Shown here: piece after piece, positions 51,879-59,914 of the stretch
Layout of the letters: each line of letters starts with the position of its first letter
Numbering within the stretch: the first letter of the stretch is position 1
NCBI GenBank assembly: GCA_963676905.2
Contig: CAXXVE010000001.1
Span: 2,480,001 to 2,544,000 of the forward strand
Source: Oceanispirochaeta sp963676905
Lineage (GTDB): Bacteria > Spirochaetota > Spirochaetia > DSM-2461
Direction of reading: 5' to 3'
DNA: 64,000 bases
Translations under genes and position numbers: made by a program
The notes under the pieces: model-generated
The model's input: only the letters and a program-made list of their open reading frames with translations
What the model was told of the DNA's origin: nothing
Database searches by the model: none

Positions 51879-52352
51879 ATGGCAGATACAACTTTACAGA
51901 TGGTCACCTTTCAGCTGGGTGCTGAAAACTATGGTATCAATATCATGGATGTAAAAGAGATTTACAGCATACAGGAAGTCCGTGATATACCTAATGCCCC
52001 TCCTTATGTAGAGGGTATTTTCAATTTGCGGGGAGATATTATTCCCGTCATCAATCTTCACAAGAGATTTCATATCAAAAAGGCCGAGCTTACAGAAGAT
52101 GAATCCCTCTTGAGCGGTTTTATCATTATCAATCTCGACGGTATGCAGCTCGGTGTAATTATCGATAAGGTACTCAGGGTCGTCTCTATAGAGCAGGGGC
52201 AGATACAGCCGCCACCCCAGATGATTACAGGTATCGGTACAGAGTATATTCAGGGTGTTATCCATCAGGATGATGGATATCTTATTATCCTCGATATAAG
52301 ACGTCTCTTCGATCCTGAAGAGCTGCAGCAGATCAGTCTCGTTCACCGCTGA
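51879..52352 (+). CDS. cheW: Chemotaxis coupling protein CheW
   Basis: 157 residues, whole-length CheW domain: LQMVTFQLGAENYGINIMDV, VRDIPNAPPYVEGIFNLRGD, IIPVINLHKRFHI and LGVIIDKVLRVVSIEQGQI. It links chemoreceptors to the CheA kinase. GGGAG is 8 bases before the ATG. No other chemotaxis gene is in the window; the next gene follows after 2 bases. Confidence 0.95.
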   Translation: MADTTLQMVTFQLGAENYGINIMDVKEIYSIQEVRDIPNAPPYVEGIFNLRGDIIPVINLHKRFHIKKAELTEDESLLSGFIIINLDGMQLGVIIDKVLRVVSIEQGQIQPPPQMITGIGTEYIQGVIHQDDGYLIILDIRRLFDPEELQQISLVHR

Positions 52353-52354
52353 TT

Positions 52355-53380
52355 ATGTCAATTCCTGTATTCAGACCCTCAATCAAACGTCGGGAGATGG
52401 ACTCGGTTCTCAGTTGTATGGTTTCAGACCATATCGGGCCGGGTATGTACTCCGAACAGCTGCAGGATATTCTCAACCAGAACTGCGGTACCAAGTCCGC
52501 CTTTCTCTTTCGTGAGTATGAGAGAACTCTGGAGACTGCTTTCAGGGCCCTCGGCCTGGAAGAGGGGAAGGAGGTTGTCCTCTCTCCTCTGGTACCGGAC
52601 ACCTATCTGCACACGCTTACAAAACTGGGTCTGACGCCTGTTTTTGCGGATGTCAATGAAACCACAGCTGTTCCCGATCTGGATGAATTTCTGGACAAGT
52701 GTACAGAAAACACCGGAGCCGTCGTGCTGCGCGGTGCCTTCGGATATCACTGGAATCTCAGCGAATGGGAGAATCCCGGTGTAAAAGTCATAGAGGACAT
52801 CAGTCAAAGCTACGGTTCTGTGGTTTCTGAAATCCCTGCGGGTGCAACGGGCGATCTTGTTCTGATGCGTATGGAGCCCCAGGATCTGATTACAACCGGC
52901 GGTGGGTCGGCACTTATGGTCAGGACAAAGGAACTCAAAGATGCTGTGGAAGATGTGCTTCAGCTTCTGGACGAAACAGTCATTCTATCGGATATGAATG
53001 CTGCTCTGGGATTCAGTATGCTCAAGGATTTTGACAAGAGCTTTGAATTGCGGGATGAGATGTATGAGTTATTTCTCTCATCGGTACGCAAGGGCAAGCA
53101 CGGCTTTCTTCTGGGGGGCAGCGGAGAGAGAACTGTCCACTCCTCATTTCCCGTCAGGGTCAAGGGGAACCGTCAGGAGATCCAGAAGTATGCCCAGAAG
53201 AAGAATGTGGAAACCACTCTTGCTTTCCGCGGCTGTTGTCTTGAAGAGGAGCTGGGTGATATGATCGACTGCCCTGTAGCGGAGCGGCTGATCCTCAACT
53301 GCATTCTCTTTCCCCTCTATCCCTCGCTTGGAAAGAGCAACAGCGAGATTATTTCCAGAATTCTGGCTACACTGCCCTGA
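52355..53380 (+). CDS. DegT/DnrJ-fold protein lacking the PLP lysine
   Basis: 341 residues with the fold-type I pattern of DegT/DnrJ/EryC1 sugar aminotransferases: VFRPSIKRREMDSVLSCM at the start, VVLSPLVPDTYLHTLTKLGLTPVFADVN, and VIEDISQSYGSVV with the Asp that holds the pyridine nitrogen. At the site of the PLP lysine (usual P-T-K-N-I-T-T-G-E-G-G) it has EPQDLITTGGGS, so the Lys is Asp (about residue 177). Normal aminotransfer is not expected. It is tightly linked to cheW and nadK. It may bind a ligand or use PLP without a Schiff base; function unknown. Confidence 0.75.
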   Translation: MSIPVFRPSIKRREMDSVLSCMVSDHIGPGMYSEQLQDILNQNCGTKSAFLFREYERTLETAFRALGLEEGKEVVLSPLVPDTYLHTLTKLGLTPVFADVNETTAVPDLDEFLDKCTENTGAVVLRGAFGYHWNLSEWENPGVKVIEDISQSYGSVVSEIPAGATGDLVLMRMEPQDLITTGGGSALMVRTKELKDAVEDVLQLLDETVILSDMNAALGFSMLKDFDKSFELRDEMYELFLSSVRKGKHGFLLGGSGERTVHSSFPVRVKGNRQEIQKYAQKKNVETTLAFRGCCLEEELGDMIDCPVAERLILNCILFPLYPSLGKSNSEIISRILATLP

Positions 53381-53407
53381 TAAGGGCTTAAAGCATAAAG
53401 GAACTCT

Positions 53408-54259
53408 ATGGCTGCTGTAAAAAGTGTCCTCATCATAGCTAATTTGTCTAAAAAAGGCGCCTCCGAACTGCGGGAGGATATTGTTGCCTACCTCACAAAA
53501 GAGAACATTTCTATAACAGAGCACTGCTTTAGCGGTCAGCCGGGGCCTTATAAGGCCGATCAGGCGGACCTTGTTGTTGTTCTCGGAGGGGATGGAACCG
53601 TTCTCTACAGTGCACGTCTGTGCGCCGGAATGAATATGCCCATCCTTGCGGTGAACCTGGGGACATTCGGTTTTCTGGCCGAAGTCAATCCTGATGAGTG
53701 GCTCCTTGCCTTTGATCTGTTTCAGATGGGACGGATGGGGGTCAGCCACAGGATTATGCTCAATACCTCCCTCAGAAGAAAGGGTGAGATTATAGGCAGC
53801 TACTGCTGCCTCAATGACTGTGTCGTCACTTCAACGGGAATGGCCAAGCTTGTCAATCTGAAGGTGAATATCTCTGATCAGGAGGTGATAGAGTACCGTG
53901 CCGACGGGATCATTCTTGCCACCTCCACAGGATCCACAGCCTACTCTATGGCTGCGGGCGGCCCTATTCTGCATCCCGAGCTTCCGGCGATGATCGTCAA
54001 TCCCATTAATCCTTTTACCCTGAGCAACAGACCCCTTGTGATTCCTCCCGATGAGGAAGTAACAGTGTTTATCAAGGAGCAGCAGAGAACAAGCCTTGTG
54101 CTGACTCTGGACGGACAGGATGTTATTCCCCTGCTTCCCGGAGATGAAGTCATGACAAAGCGGCACCGCTGCAGTGCCGATATTCTGAGTTTTAAAAAGA
54201 TGAACTTCTATGAAGTTGTGCGCAAAAAGCTGGACTGGAAGGGAGGCCCCCGTGATTGA
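53408..54259 (+). CDS. nadK: NAD kinase
   Basis: 283 residues. GGDGT motif in VVVLGGDGTVLYSARL, the NE/D loop in YRADGIILATSTGSTAYSMAAGG and the C-terminal beta domain LVLTLDGQDVIPLLPGD. It phosphorylates NAD to NADP. It overlaps recN by 8 bases. Confidence 0.95.
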   Translation: MAAVKSVLIIANLSKKGASELREDIVAYLTKENISITEHCFSGQPGPYKADQADLVVVLGGDGTVLYSARLCAGMNMPILAVNLGTFGFLAEVNPDEWLLAFDLFQMGRMGVSHRIMLNTSLRRKGEIIGSYCCLNDCVVTSTGMAKLVNLKVNISDQEVIEYRADGIILATSTGSTAYSMAAGGPILHPELPAMIVNPINPFTLSNRPLVIPPDEEVTVFIKEQQRTSLVLTLDGQDVIPLLPGDEVMTKRHRCSADILSFKKMNFYEVVRKKLDWKGGPRD

Positions 54260-55934
54260 AGAACTTCATATCAGAAACCTTGCCCTTATTGAAGAGAAAA
54301 CAGTCCAGTTCAGAAAGGGGCTTAACATCCTGACCGGTGAGACAGGAGCCGGAAAATCTGTTCTCATAGGGGCTCTCGGTCTTGTTCTGGGAGGAAAAGG
54401 GGACAATGGTTTTATCCGTACAGGCTGTGATGAAGGCGAGGTGACGGCTGTATTTTCCGTTGACAGGCCCGATGTAAAGCAGTGGCTTGCGGCCCATGAT
54501 CTGGATGCGGAAGAGGAGGGGCTTATCCTCCGCAGGAAGATCCGCACCGGTGGACGGGGCGCCGTCTATATTCAGTCCAGGCCATTTACCCTGGCCGAGC
54601 TTGGTGAGCTTGGCTCACTTCTTGTGGATGTTCACGGACAGCACGATCATCAGTCTCTCTTTCATATTGACCAGCACCGCCGTTTTCTGGATCAGAGCGG
54701 CCGTCTGGAGGACCGGAACCGGGAGGTTCAGCAGCTCTTCGGAGAGCTTAAGGAGAAGACTGAAGAGATCCGGCTTCTCCGGGAGGAGCTTGAAGGTATT
54801 GAGAAGGAGCGTGAGTTTCTCAGTTTCGCCGCCTCCGAGATTGAAGAGGCGGACCTGAGAGAGGGGGAAGAGGAGGAGATCCGCAGCTCCCTGAGGCGCA
54901 TGGAACAGGCTGAGGACCTCTATTCAACTGTAGACAGCCTTCTCTCTCTGCTGCCTGAAAACAGGGGCGGCTGCCTCGGCTCTCTGAGGAAGGCCCTGGG
55001 TTTCTTTGAGAAGCTTAAATCAATGGACCCCGCCAGCGCCGAGCTTGCCGATCGTTTCTCCAATGCGTTCTATGAACTTGAAGACCTCAGCGATTCCGTA
55101 TCGTCCCTGAATGATGAGCTCAGCTTTTCCCCTGAGGAAAAAGAGGCCCTGGAAGACCGTCTTGCGGTGATCAAGAAGGTCTGCCGGAAGTACGGAGCAA
55201 CGGTTGACGAGGTGCAGGCTTACTATGACGAGTGCTCTGCCAAGCTTGATCAGCTTGATAACAGTTCCGGCAACCTTGAGGGGCTGGCCAGAGAACGTGA
55301 TGAACTTGAGAGTACTCTCATAAACAGAGCCCTGGCCCTTTCTGAAGAGAGAAAGAAGGCGGGAAGTGTTCTGGAAGGGAAGGTGGCGGAGGTCCTTCGT
55401 TCCCTCGGAATGCCATCTGCCCATTTTTCAGCTGGAATTACCCAGAAGACAGGACCCCAGGGGCAGTCCCTCTGCGGGTTGAATGGAATAGACAGGGTGG
55501 AGTTCCTCTTTTCCGCAAACAAGGGTGAGCCCCTGAAGGCGCTGAAAGAGGTCGCATCGGGAGGAGAGCTCTCCCGTGTGATGCTGGCTATCAAGTCGGC
55601 ACTGGCGGGCAGCGACGGTACTCCTGTCCTCGTATTTGATGAAATAGACGCCGGAATCGGCGGTGAAATCGGTTCTTCCATAGGAAAACATATGAGAAAA
55701 CTGGCTTCATTTCATCAGATATTATGCATAACTCACCTTGCTTCTATAGCAGTTTATGCCGATAATCATATAAAAGTTGAGAAAAATGAACGGGATAACC
55801 GTACTCTTACGGATCTTTATGCCCTTGAGGGCAGCCGTAAGGTCTCTGAAATCGCAAGAATGCTCTCCGGCGACAGTGAGGGAGATGCCTCCCTCAGTCA
55901 TGCGGAGGAATTGCTTAAAAGTGCATCACTTTGA
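54252..55934 (+). CDS. recN: DNA repair protein RecN
   Basis: 560 residues, SMC-like. N-terminal Walker A LNILTGETGAGKSVLIGAL, two long coiled-coil arms (about 160-360), and the C-terminal half with the signature VASGGELSRVMLAIK, Walker B VLVFDEIDAGIGG and ILCITHLASIAVYAD. RecN acts in repair of double-strand breaks. GTG start at 54252 lies inside the end of nadK with GGGAGG 5 bases upstream. The nadK-recN pairing is common in many bacteria. Confidence 0.95.
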   Translation: MIEELHIRNLALIEEKTVQFRKGLNILTGETGAGKSVLIGALGLVLGGKGDNGFIRTGCDEGEVTAVFSVDRPDVKQWLAAHDLDAEEEGLILRRKIRTGGRGAVYIQSRPFTLAELGELGSLLVDVHGQHDHQSLFHIDQHRRFLDQSGRLEDRNREVQQLFGELKEKTEEIRLLREELEGIEKEREFLSFAASEIEEADLREGEEEEIRSSLRRMEQAEDLYSTVDSLLSLLPENRGGCLGSLRKALGFFEKLKSMDPASAELADRFSNAFYELEDLSDSVSSLNDELSFSPEEKEALEDRLAVIKKVCRKYGATVDEVQAYYDECSAKLDQLDNSSGNLEGLARERDELESTLINRALALSEERKKAGSVLEGKVAEVLRSLGMPSAHFSAGITQKTGPQGQSLCGLNGIDRVEFLFSANKGEPLKALKEVASGGELSRVMLAIKSALAGSDGTPVLVFDEIDAGIGGEIGSSIGKHMRKLASFHQILCITHLASIAVYADNHIKVEKNERDNRTLTDLYALEGSRKVSEIARMLSGDSEGDASLSHAEELLKSASL

Positions 55935-55947
55935 AGGTGTAGTGTAG

Positions 55948-56772
55948 ATGGCCAAAGTCAGTGAAGAAGCCCGAACCCGTTATTTCGAGAAGATACGGGA
56001 ATATAAAACCAGCATAGAGAGTGTCCTGGCGCAGGAAGCTAAGATCAAGTCGCTTATCGATGATAATGATGAGTCGGCTCCATATAAGAAAATTCAGCTT
56101 GCTGAAGAGAATCTTATTATTCTTTCCAACTATATTCTGATGAATCAGCTCTCCCTTGATCTTCTTGGAATCAAAAACGAGAACTTTCTCAATGATGCCC
56201 GTAAGGTTTGCTATAAAGTTATAATCTATCTTGAGGATGTCTTTTCCGACTTTCTGGATGTGCCGTATTCGGACTACTCCGACAGAATCGAGTCTGTTCA
56301 GGAGTATCCTGAACTCCAGCGTTATCAGCTTATCAGAACCCTCGGGTTTTCAATACAGATGGTCAAGGATCACTTCGGAGAGAACTCCAAGTGGAAGTGG
56401 TCCATTATCGAGATGGAAGGCCGTCTGGCGACGCTGTCGAAGAATGTCATCGATTTAAAGCGCTTTGTCCCCGGCATGGACCCCCGTTCTGAGGGGTTCC
56501 GCGACAGAGTGGAGCACTTCCGCCTTACCTGCCGTCTTCTGCAGTCCGCCGGTGACAGTTACAGAATGAAGTATGAACTTACAACCGGACGGATGGATGA
56601 CTTCAAAACAGCCATCAATTTCCTCTCCGCACTGAAGCGCTTTTATACACTGACAGGCCAGAAACGTGAGATCGAAGAGCTTAAGAAAAAGGTCGATATC
56701 TGGAAGCAGAAGATGGAATCCGACGCCAAGCAGAGCGAGTCTGCCGCCCGGCTGAAGCGGCTGTCCAGATAG
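55948..56772 (+). CDS. Unknown helical protein following recN
   Basis: 274 residues, nearly all helical and rich in charged residues: EEARTRYFEKIREYKTSIES at the start, YPELQRYQLIRTLGFSIQMV in the middle and a coiled-coil end (EIEELKKKVDIWKQKMESD). No signal peptide and no membrane helix. I do not recognise a family. It follows recN by 13 bases and probably shares its transcript. Confidence 0.7.
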   Translation: MAKVSEEARTRYFEKIREYKTSIESVLAQEAKIKSLIDDNDESAPYKKIQLAEENLIILSNYILMNQLSLDLLGIKNENFLNDARKVCYKVIIYLEDVFSDFLDVPYSDYSDRIESVQEYPELQRYQLIRTLGFSIQMVKDHFGENSKWKWSIIEMEGRLATLSKNVIDLKRFVPGMDPRSEGFRDRVEHFRLTCRLLQSAGDSYRMKYELTTGRMDDFKTAINFLSALKRFYTLTGQKREIEELKKKVDIWKQKMESDAKQSESAARLKRLSR

Positions 56773-56774
56773 AA

Positions 56775-57173
56775 TCACTCCTTCAATTCATCAAGAGCAT
56801 TGTCAGGGAAAAGTTCTCCCATGGTTCTGTCTATTCTCTCTCCGCTGTTTCCCTGAAAGGAAACGGGAAAATCCGATGCAACAAATTCGCTTATAACCTG
56901 GCGGCATGCACCGCAGGGGGATACGGCGTAGTCGGCATCCGGAGCATAGACGGCAAGGGCTTCGAACTCGGTTATTCCCCGGCTCAGAGCCGTTCCAATG
57001 GCGTTCCTCTCGGCGCAGACAGTCAGTCCGAAGGATCTGTTTTCAATATTTGTTCCCTTTATAACTTCGCCGTTTTTGCAAAGCAGCGCCGCTCCCACCC
57101 TGAAACGGGAGTAGGGGGAGTATGAGAATTCAGCGGCCGCACGGGCTTCTGTCATTAGTTTTTCCATTGTCAT
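56775..57173 (-). CDS. cdd: Cytidine deaminase
   Basis: 132 residues. Zinc and catalytic motifs TVCAERNAIG (CAE) and SPCGACRQVISEF (PCxxC), with YSPYSRFRVGAALLC at the start. Deaminates cytidine and deoxycytidine to uridine forms in pyrimidine salvage. Convergent with the unknown gene after recN, 2 bases apart. Confidence 0.95.
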   Translation of the reverse strand: MTMEKLMTEARAAAEFSYSPYSRFRVGAALLCKNGEVIKGTNIENRSFGLTVCAERNAIGTALSRGITEFEALAVYAPDADYAVSPCGACRQVISEFVASDFPVSFQGNSGERIDRTMGELFPDNALDELKE

Positions 57174-57210
57174 AGGGCTGATATTCCTTTATCACTTTTT
57201 GCCGGTCAGT

Positions 57211-57237
57211 TTGACCAGACTTTATACATAGTATAAT
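57211..57237 (+). promoter_or_regulatory. Promoter candidate of the propeller-protein operon
   Basis: TTGACC (57211-57216) and a perfect TATAAT (57232-57237); the 15-base spacing is short. The start codon is 34 bases downstream. Confidence 0.45.
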
Positions 57238-57270
57238 ATATTTTTCTAATCAAACACTCAAAGAAGGTTT

Positions 57271-58197
57271 ATGAATAAAACGCTTTTCCTGCCGATAATC
57301 ATACTTTTTTTTACACTTTACTACTTCGTATTTCCTGTTGACGGGAGTCTCGAGACTGTCTGGAACCCGACGGGGGAAATATCCCTGCAGAGGGAGGCCT
57401 TCAACTTTGACAAACAGGGCGGGACATTTGTTCTGGAAAACCGCGAGACCGGACAGGTAAACAGGTTTAAAGGACCGGGATTTCCCCTGGCTCTGGGGAA
57501 CCGGTTTTTTGCAGCCGATTACGGAACCGCCTATATCTGCGAGTACAGTTCTGACGGCGAGGTACAGTGGAGCTGGCAGGGGCTGGCTCCGATCAGCGCC
57601 CTCTCCTGGAATGATGAATATCTGGCTCTGGGCTCCATAGACGGTGTTGTCAGGATATTCGACAGGAACGGTGATATCCGGGAGCTGCCGGTGCCGGGGG
57701 ACGGAGTAGATCATGCTGTCTACGGTCTGAGCCTCTCTCCTCTCTCATCAACAGTATCATTTATTGCCGGCTTCAGGGAGCAGCATCTCTATACCTACGA
57801 TCTGGAAGACTTCACGGAGCTGAGATCAGAGATTCTCAGCAGCGACTACAGAAGATCTGTCAAGATGTACGGTACAGAGCCCGAAATGCTCTGGGTGGAA
57901 CAGCCCCGGGGGCTGCTGCGTTATACCGATGACTCAGAACCCTCTTTTGTCCCCGTCGAAGGAACCCTTCTGACAATGGAGAGGGATGAATCAAGCGAGC
58001 TTGTATATATTCTGAGCCGGTCTTCCGATGCCGGAGGTTCAGGCATGTTCTATCATGTAAAGATTCTCTCTCCCGAAGGAGGTCTTCTCCTTTCAAACAG
58101 GTTCAAGACCTTTCCCGAAACATTTGAGATCATGGACGATGCAATTGTCTTGAGTATGGACGGCGGCAGGATTGTCTACAGGAGGCAGGAGCTTTGA
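57271..58197 (+). CDS. Exported beta-propeller-like protein
   Basis: 308 residues. One hydrophobic N-terminal helix (LFLPIIILFFTLYYFVFPV) works as signal or anchor; the rest shows repeated four-strand blades of WD40/PQQ type: YICEYSSDGEVQWSWQGL, LSWNDEYLALGSIDGVVRIF and SPLSSTVSFIAGFREQHLYTY. No catalytic motif. Likely an extracytoplasmic binding scaffold. It overlaps the next gene (TGATG) and probably works with it. Confidence 0.65.
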   Translation: MNKTLFLPIIILFFTLYYFVFPVDGSLETVWNPTGEISLQREAFNFDKQGGTFVLENRETGQVNRFKGPGFPLALGNRFFAADYGTAYICEYSSDGEVQWSWQGLAPISALSWNDEYLALGSIDGVVRIFDRNGDIRELPVPGDGVDHAVYGLSLSPLSSTVSFIAGFREQHLYTYDLEDFTELRSEILSSDYRRSVKMYGTEPEMLWVEQPRGLLRYTDDSEPSFVPVEGTLLTMERDESSELVYILSRSSDAGGSGMFYHVKILSPEGGLLLSNRFKTFPETFEIMDDAIVLSMDGGRIVYRRQEL

Positions 58198-59054
58198 TGT
58201 TAAAAAGAGTCTTTCGGGTTCTGCTGTTTCTCACAGCCCTTTCTGCTTCGGCCCTTCAATGGCCTGTGGATATTGACAGTATGAGCAGTTCTTTTCTTGA
58301 AGAACGGGACGGTGTGGTTCAGACAGGTCTTGTCTTTGAGGGGTATGACACAATGCATCCCTTTGATAACGGTGAAGTTGTATACCGCTATATTCCCGAG
58401 GCCTATGGCGCTCTTCCTGAAGGGGACAGTTCGCTTCTGGTACTGAGCCATGACAACGGCTTTCAGTCCATCTATACAGGAATTACAGGGCAGGAAACAA
58501 GATCTGACAGGAGCAGGCTCTCGGCAGGGGAGTTTCTCAAGGCTCCTGCCGAGTCGGGTGATGAGGGCGCAGGGTTCTGCCGCTTCTCTATCCGCGATGC
58601 CAAACTGAATCAGATAGTCAATCCGCTTATACTTCTGCCTGTACCTGCGGATTCAAGGAGTCCCCGGTTGGTTTCGGTCATCCTGCAGGATGAAGATAAT
58701 TCCTTTGAACTGATGTCAGAGGAGGAAAAACTTGTCCTCCCGGCGGGAAACTATTCGGTCTATGTAAAGGCCGAAGATTTTACGAACAGAGGGGTAAGGC
58801 AGATGCCCTACTCATTCTCCTTGTATAATCTGGGGACCCTTCTCCTTGAAAGGAAGCTGGACGCCCTGCAGCAGCAGGGAGGTGATCGGGTATTTCAGGA
58901 CGGCACTTCCATGGTTTCGGTCTTCTCCATGCCGGAATATCTTCTGCTCGGGGACATTGTTATGACCTCGGGCCGTTCCATTATGGAGATTTCCATGGAA
59001 GACATTCACGGAAATGAGGGCTCCGAGTCCTTTGATATAGAGGTGCACCGGTGA
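58197..59054 (+). CDS. Exported degenerate M23 (LytM)-like protein
   Basis: 285 residues with a signal peptide (LKRVFRVLLFLTALSASAL). The first half resembles an M23 peptidase domain: GYDTMHPFDNGEVVYRY matches the strand turn, and LLVLSHDNGFQSIYTGI matches the usual IDHGNG-xxxxYAHL block, but the HxxxD site and the HxH histidine are absent. It should bind peptidoglycan or a partner but not cut, like EnvC/NlpD-type activators. The second half is beta-rich. Start ATG 58197 overlaps the propeller gene stop, with GGAGGCAGGAG in front. Confidence 0.65.
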   Translation: MLKRVFRVLLFLTALSASALQWPVDIDSMSSSFLEERDGVVQTGLVFEGYDTMHPFDNGEVVYRYIPEAYGALPEGDSSLLVLSHDNGFQSIYTGITGQETRSDRSRLSAGEFLKAPAESGDEGAGFCRFSIRDAKLNQIVNPLILLPVPADSRSPRLVSVILQDEDNSFELMSEEEKLVLPAGNYSVYVKAEDFTNRGVRQMPYSFSLYNLGTLLLERKLDALQQQGGDRVFQDGTSMVSVFSMPEYLLLGDIVMTSGRSIMEISMEDIHGNEGSESFDIEVHR

Positions 59055-59914
59055 GTCATAAAACTTTTTCCAAACGCCCCGGAGAGTCTGAGAGCAGTAC
59101 TTTTATTGACTGTCCCTCCTGTGGAGGGGATGAGTTTCTGCCTCACTGGGACAGCGATCAGGGGCAGTGGCAGCGATGCCGGAGCTGTTCTCTTGTTCTT
59201 CAGAATCCACAACCCCTGCAGGATGATATTCTCAGCCGCTATGACGGGGAGTACTTCAGCTATGAGGCTGAAAACGAGCAGGCCTTTCTTGAACTGATGC
59301 TGCTGGGGCTAAAGGATGTCGGGTTCTTCCGCTGGGACAGCATTGAGGACGACCGGAAGAGTTTTCTGGATATTGGCTGCGCCACAGGGCGTCTGGGGGA
59401 CTACCTCAACAACCGGGGCTGGCAGGCCGAAGGGGTCGAGGTGTGCCGTGAGGCGGCTGCCTTCGGCAACCTTCACTATAATGTCAATATCTTTCCCGGG
59501 ACCCTGGAAGAGGCTGAGTATGCCGATGAGAAGTTTCATTTTGTCCATTCTTCCCATGTAATTGAACACCTGAACAGACCGGACCGCTTTCTGTCGGAGG
59601 TCTGGAGGATACTCGAGCCCGGAGGGTTTTTTCTCTGCGCCACTCCCAACTGCGACGGATTCCAGGCCCGCCTCTTTCAGGGGCGCTGGCGTTCGGCTAT
59701 TGCCGACCATCTTTTCCTTTTTTCAAAGAAGACCCTGACAGAGCTGGCAGGAAGCCATGGCTTTTCGGTGAAAGATCTGAAGACCTGGGGCGGTATCGGA
59801 GCCGGCTATGCCCCCGGATGGATCAAGAAGCCCGTAGACCGTCTTGTTAAGGTCCTGGGCTGGGGGGATGTGATGATGCTTGTGCTTCAGAAAGATCCCG
59901 AAGCGTCGAAGTAG
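59051..59914 (+). CDS. Zinc-ribbon class I SAM-dependent methyltransferase
   Basis: 287 residues. N-terminal zinc ribbon (IDCPSCGGDEF and WQRCRSCSLVLQNPQP), then a methyltransferase domain with motif I FLDIGCATGRLGDYL, acidic loop VEGVE-like (AEGVEVCREA) and FHFVHSSHVIEHLNRPDRFL. This layout is common in methyltransferases of sugar or lipid modification. GTG start overlaps the M23-like gene by 4 bases. The 3' end overlaps the convergent GH57 gene by 28 bases. Confidence 0.85.
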   Translation: MSHKTFSKRPGESESSTFIDCPSCGGDEFLPHWDSDQGQWQRCRSCSLVLQNPQPLQDDILSRYDGEYFSYEAENEQAFLELMLLGLKDVGFFRWDSIEDDRKSFLDIGCATGRLGDYLNNRGWQAEGVEVCREAAAFGNLHYNVNIFPGTLEEAEYADEKFHFVHSSHVIEHLNRPDRFLSEVWRILEPGGFFLCATPNCDGFQARLFQGRWRSAIADHLFLFSKKTLTELAGSHGFSVKDLKTWGGIGAGYAPGWIKKPVDRLVKVLGWGDVMMLVLQKDPEASK

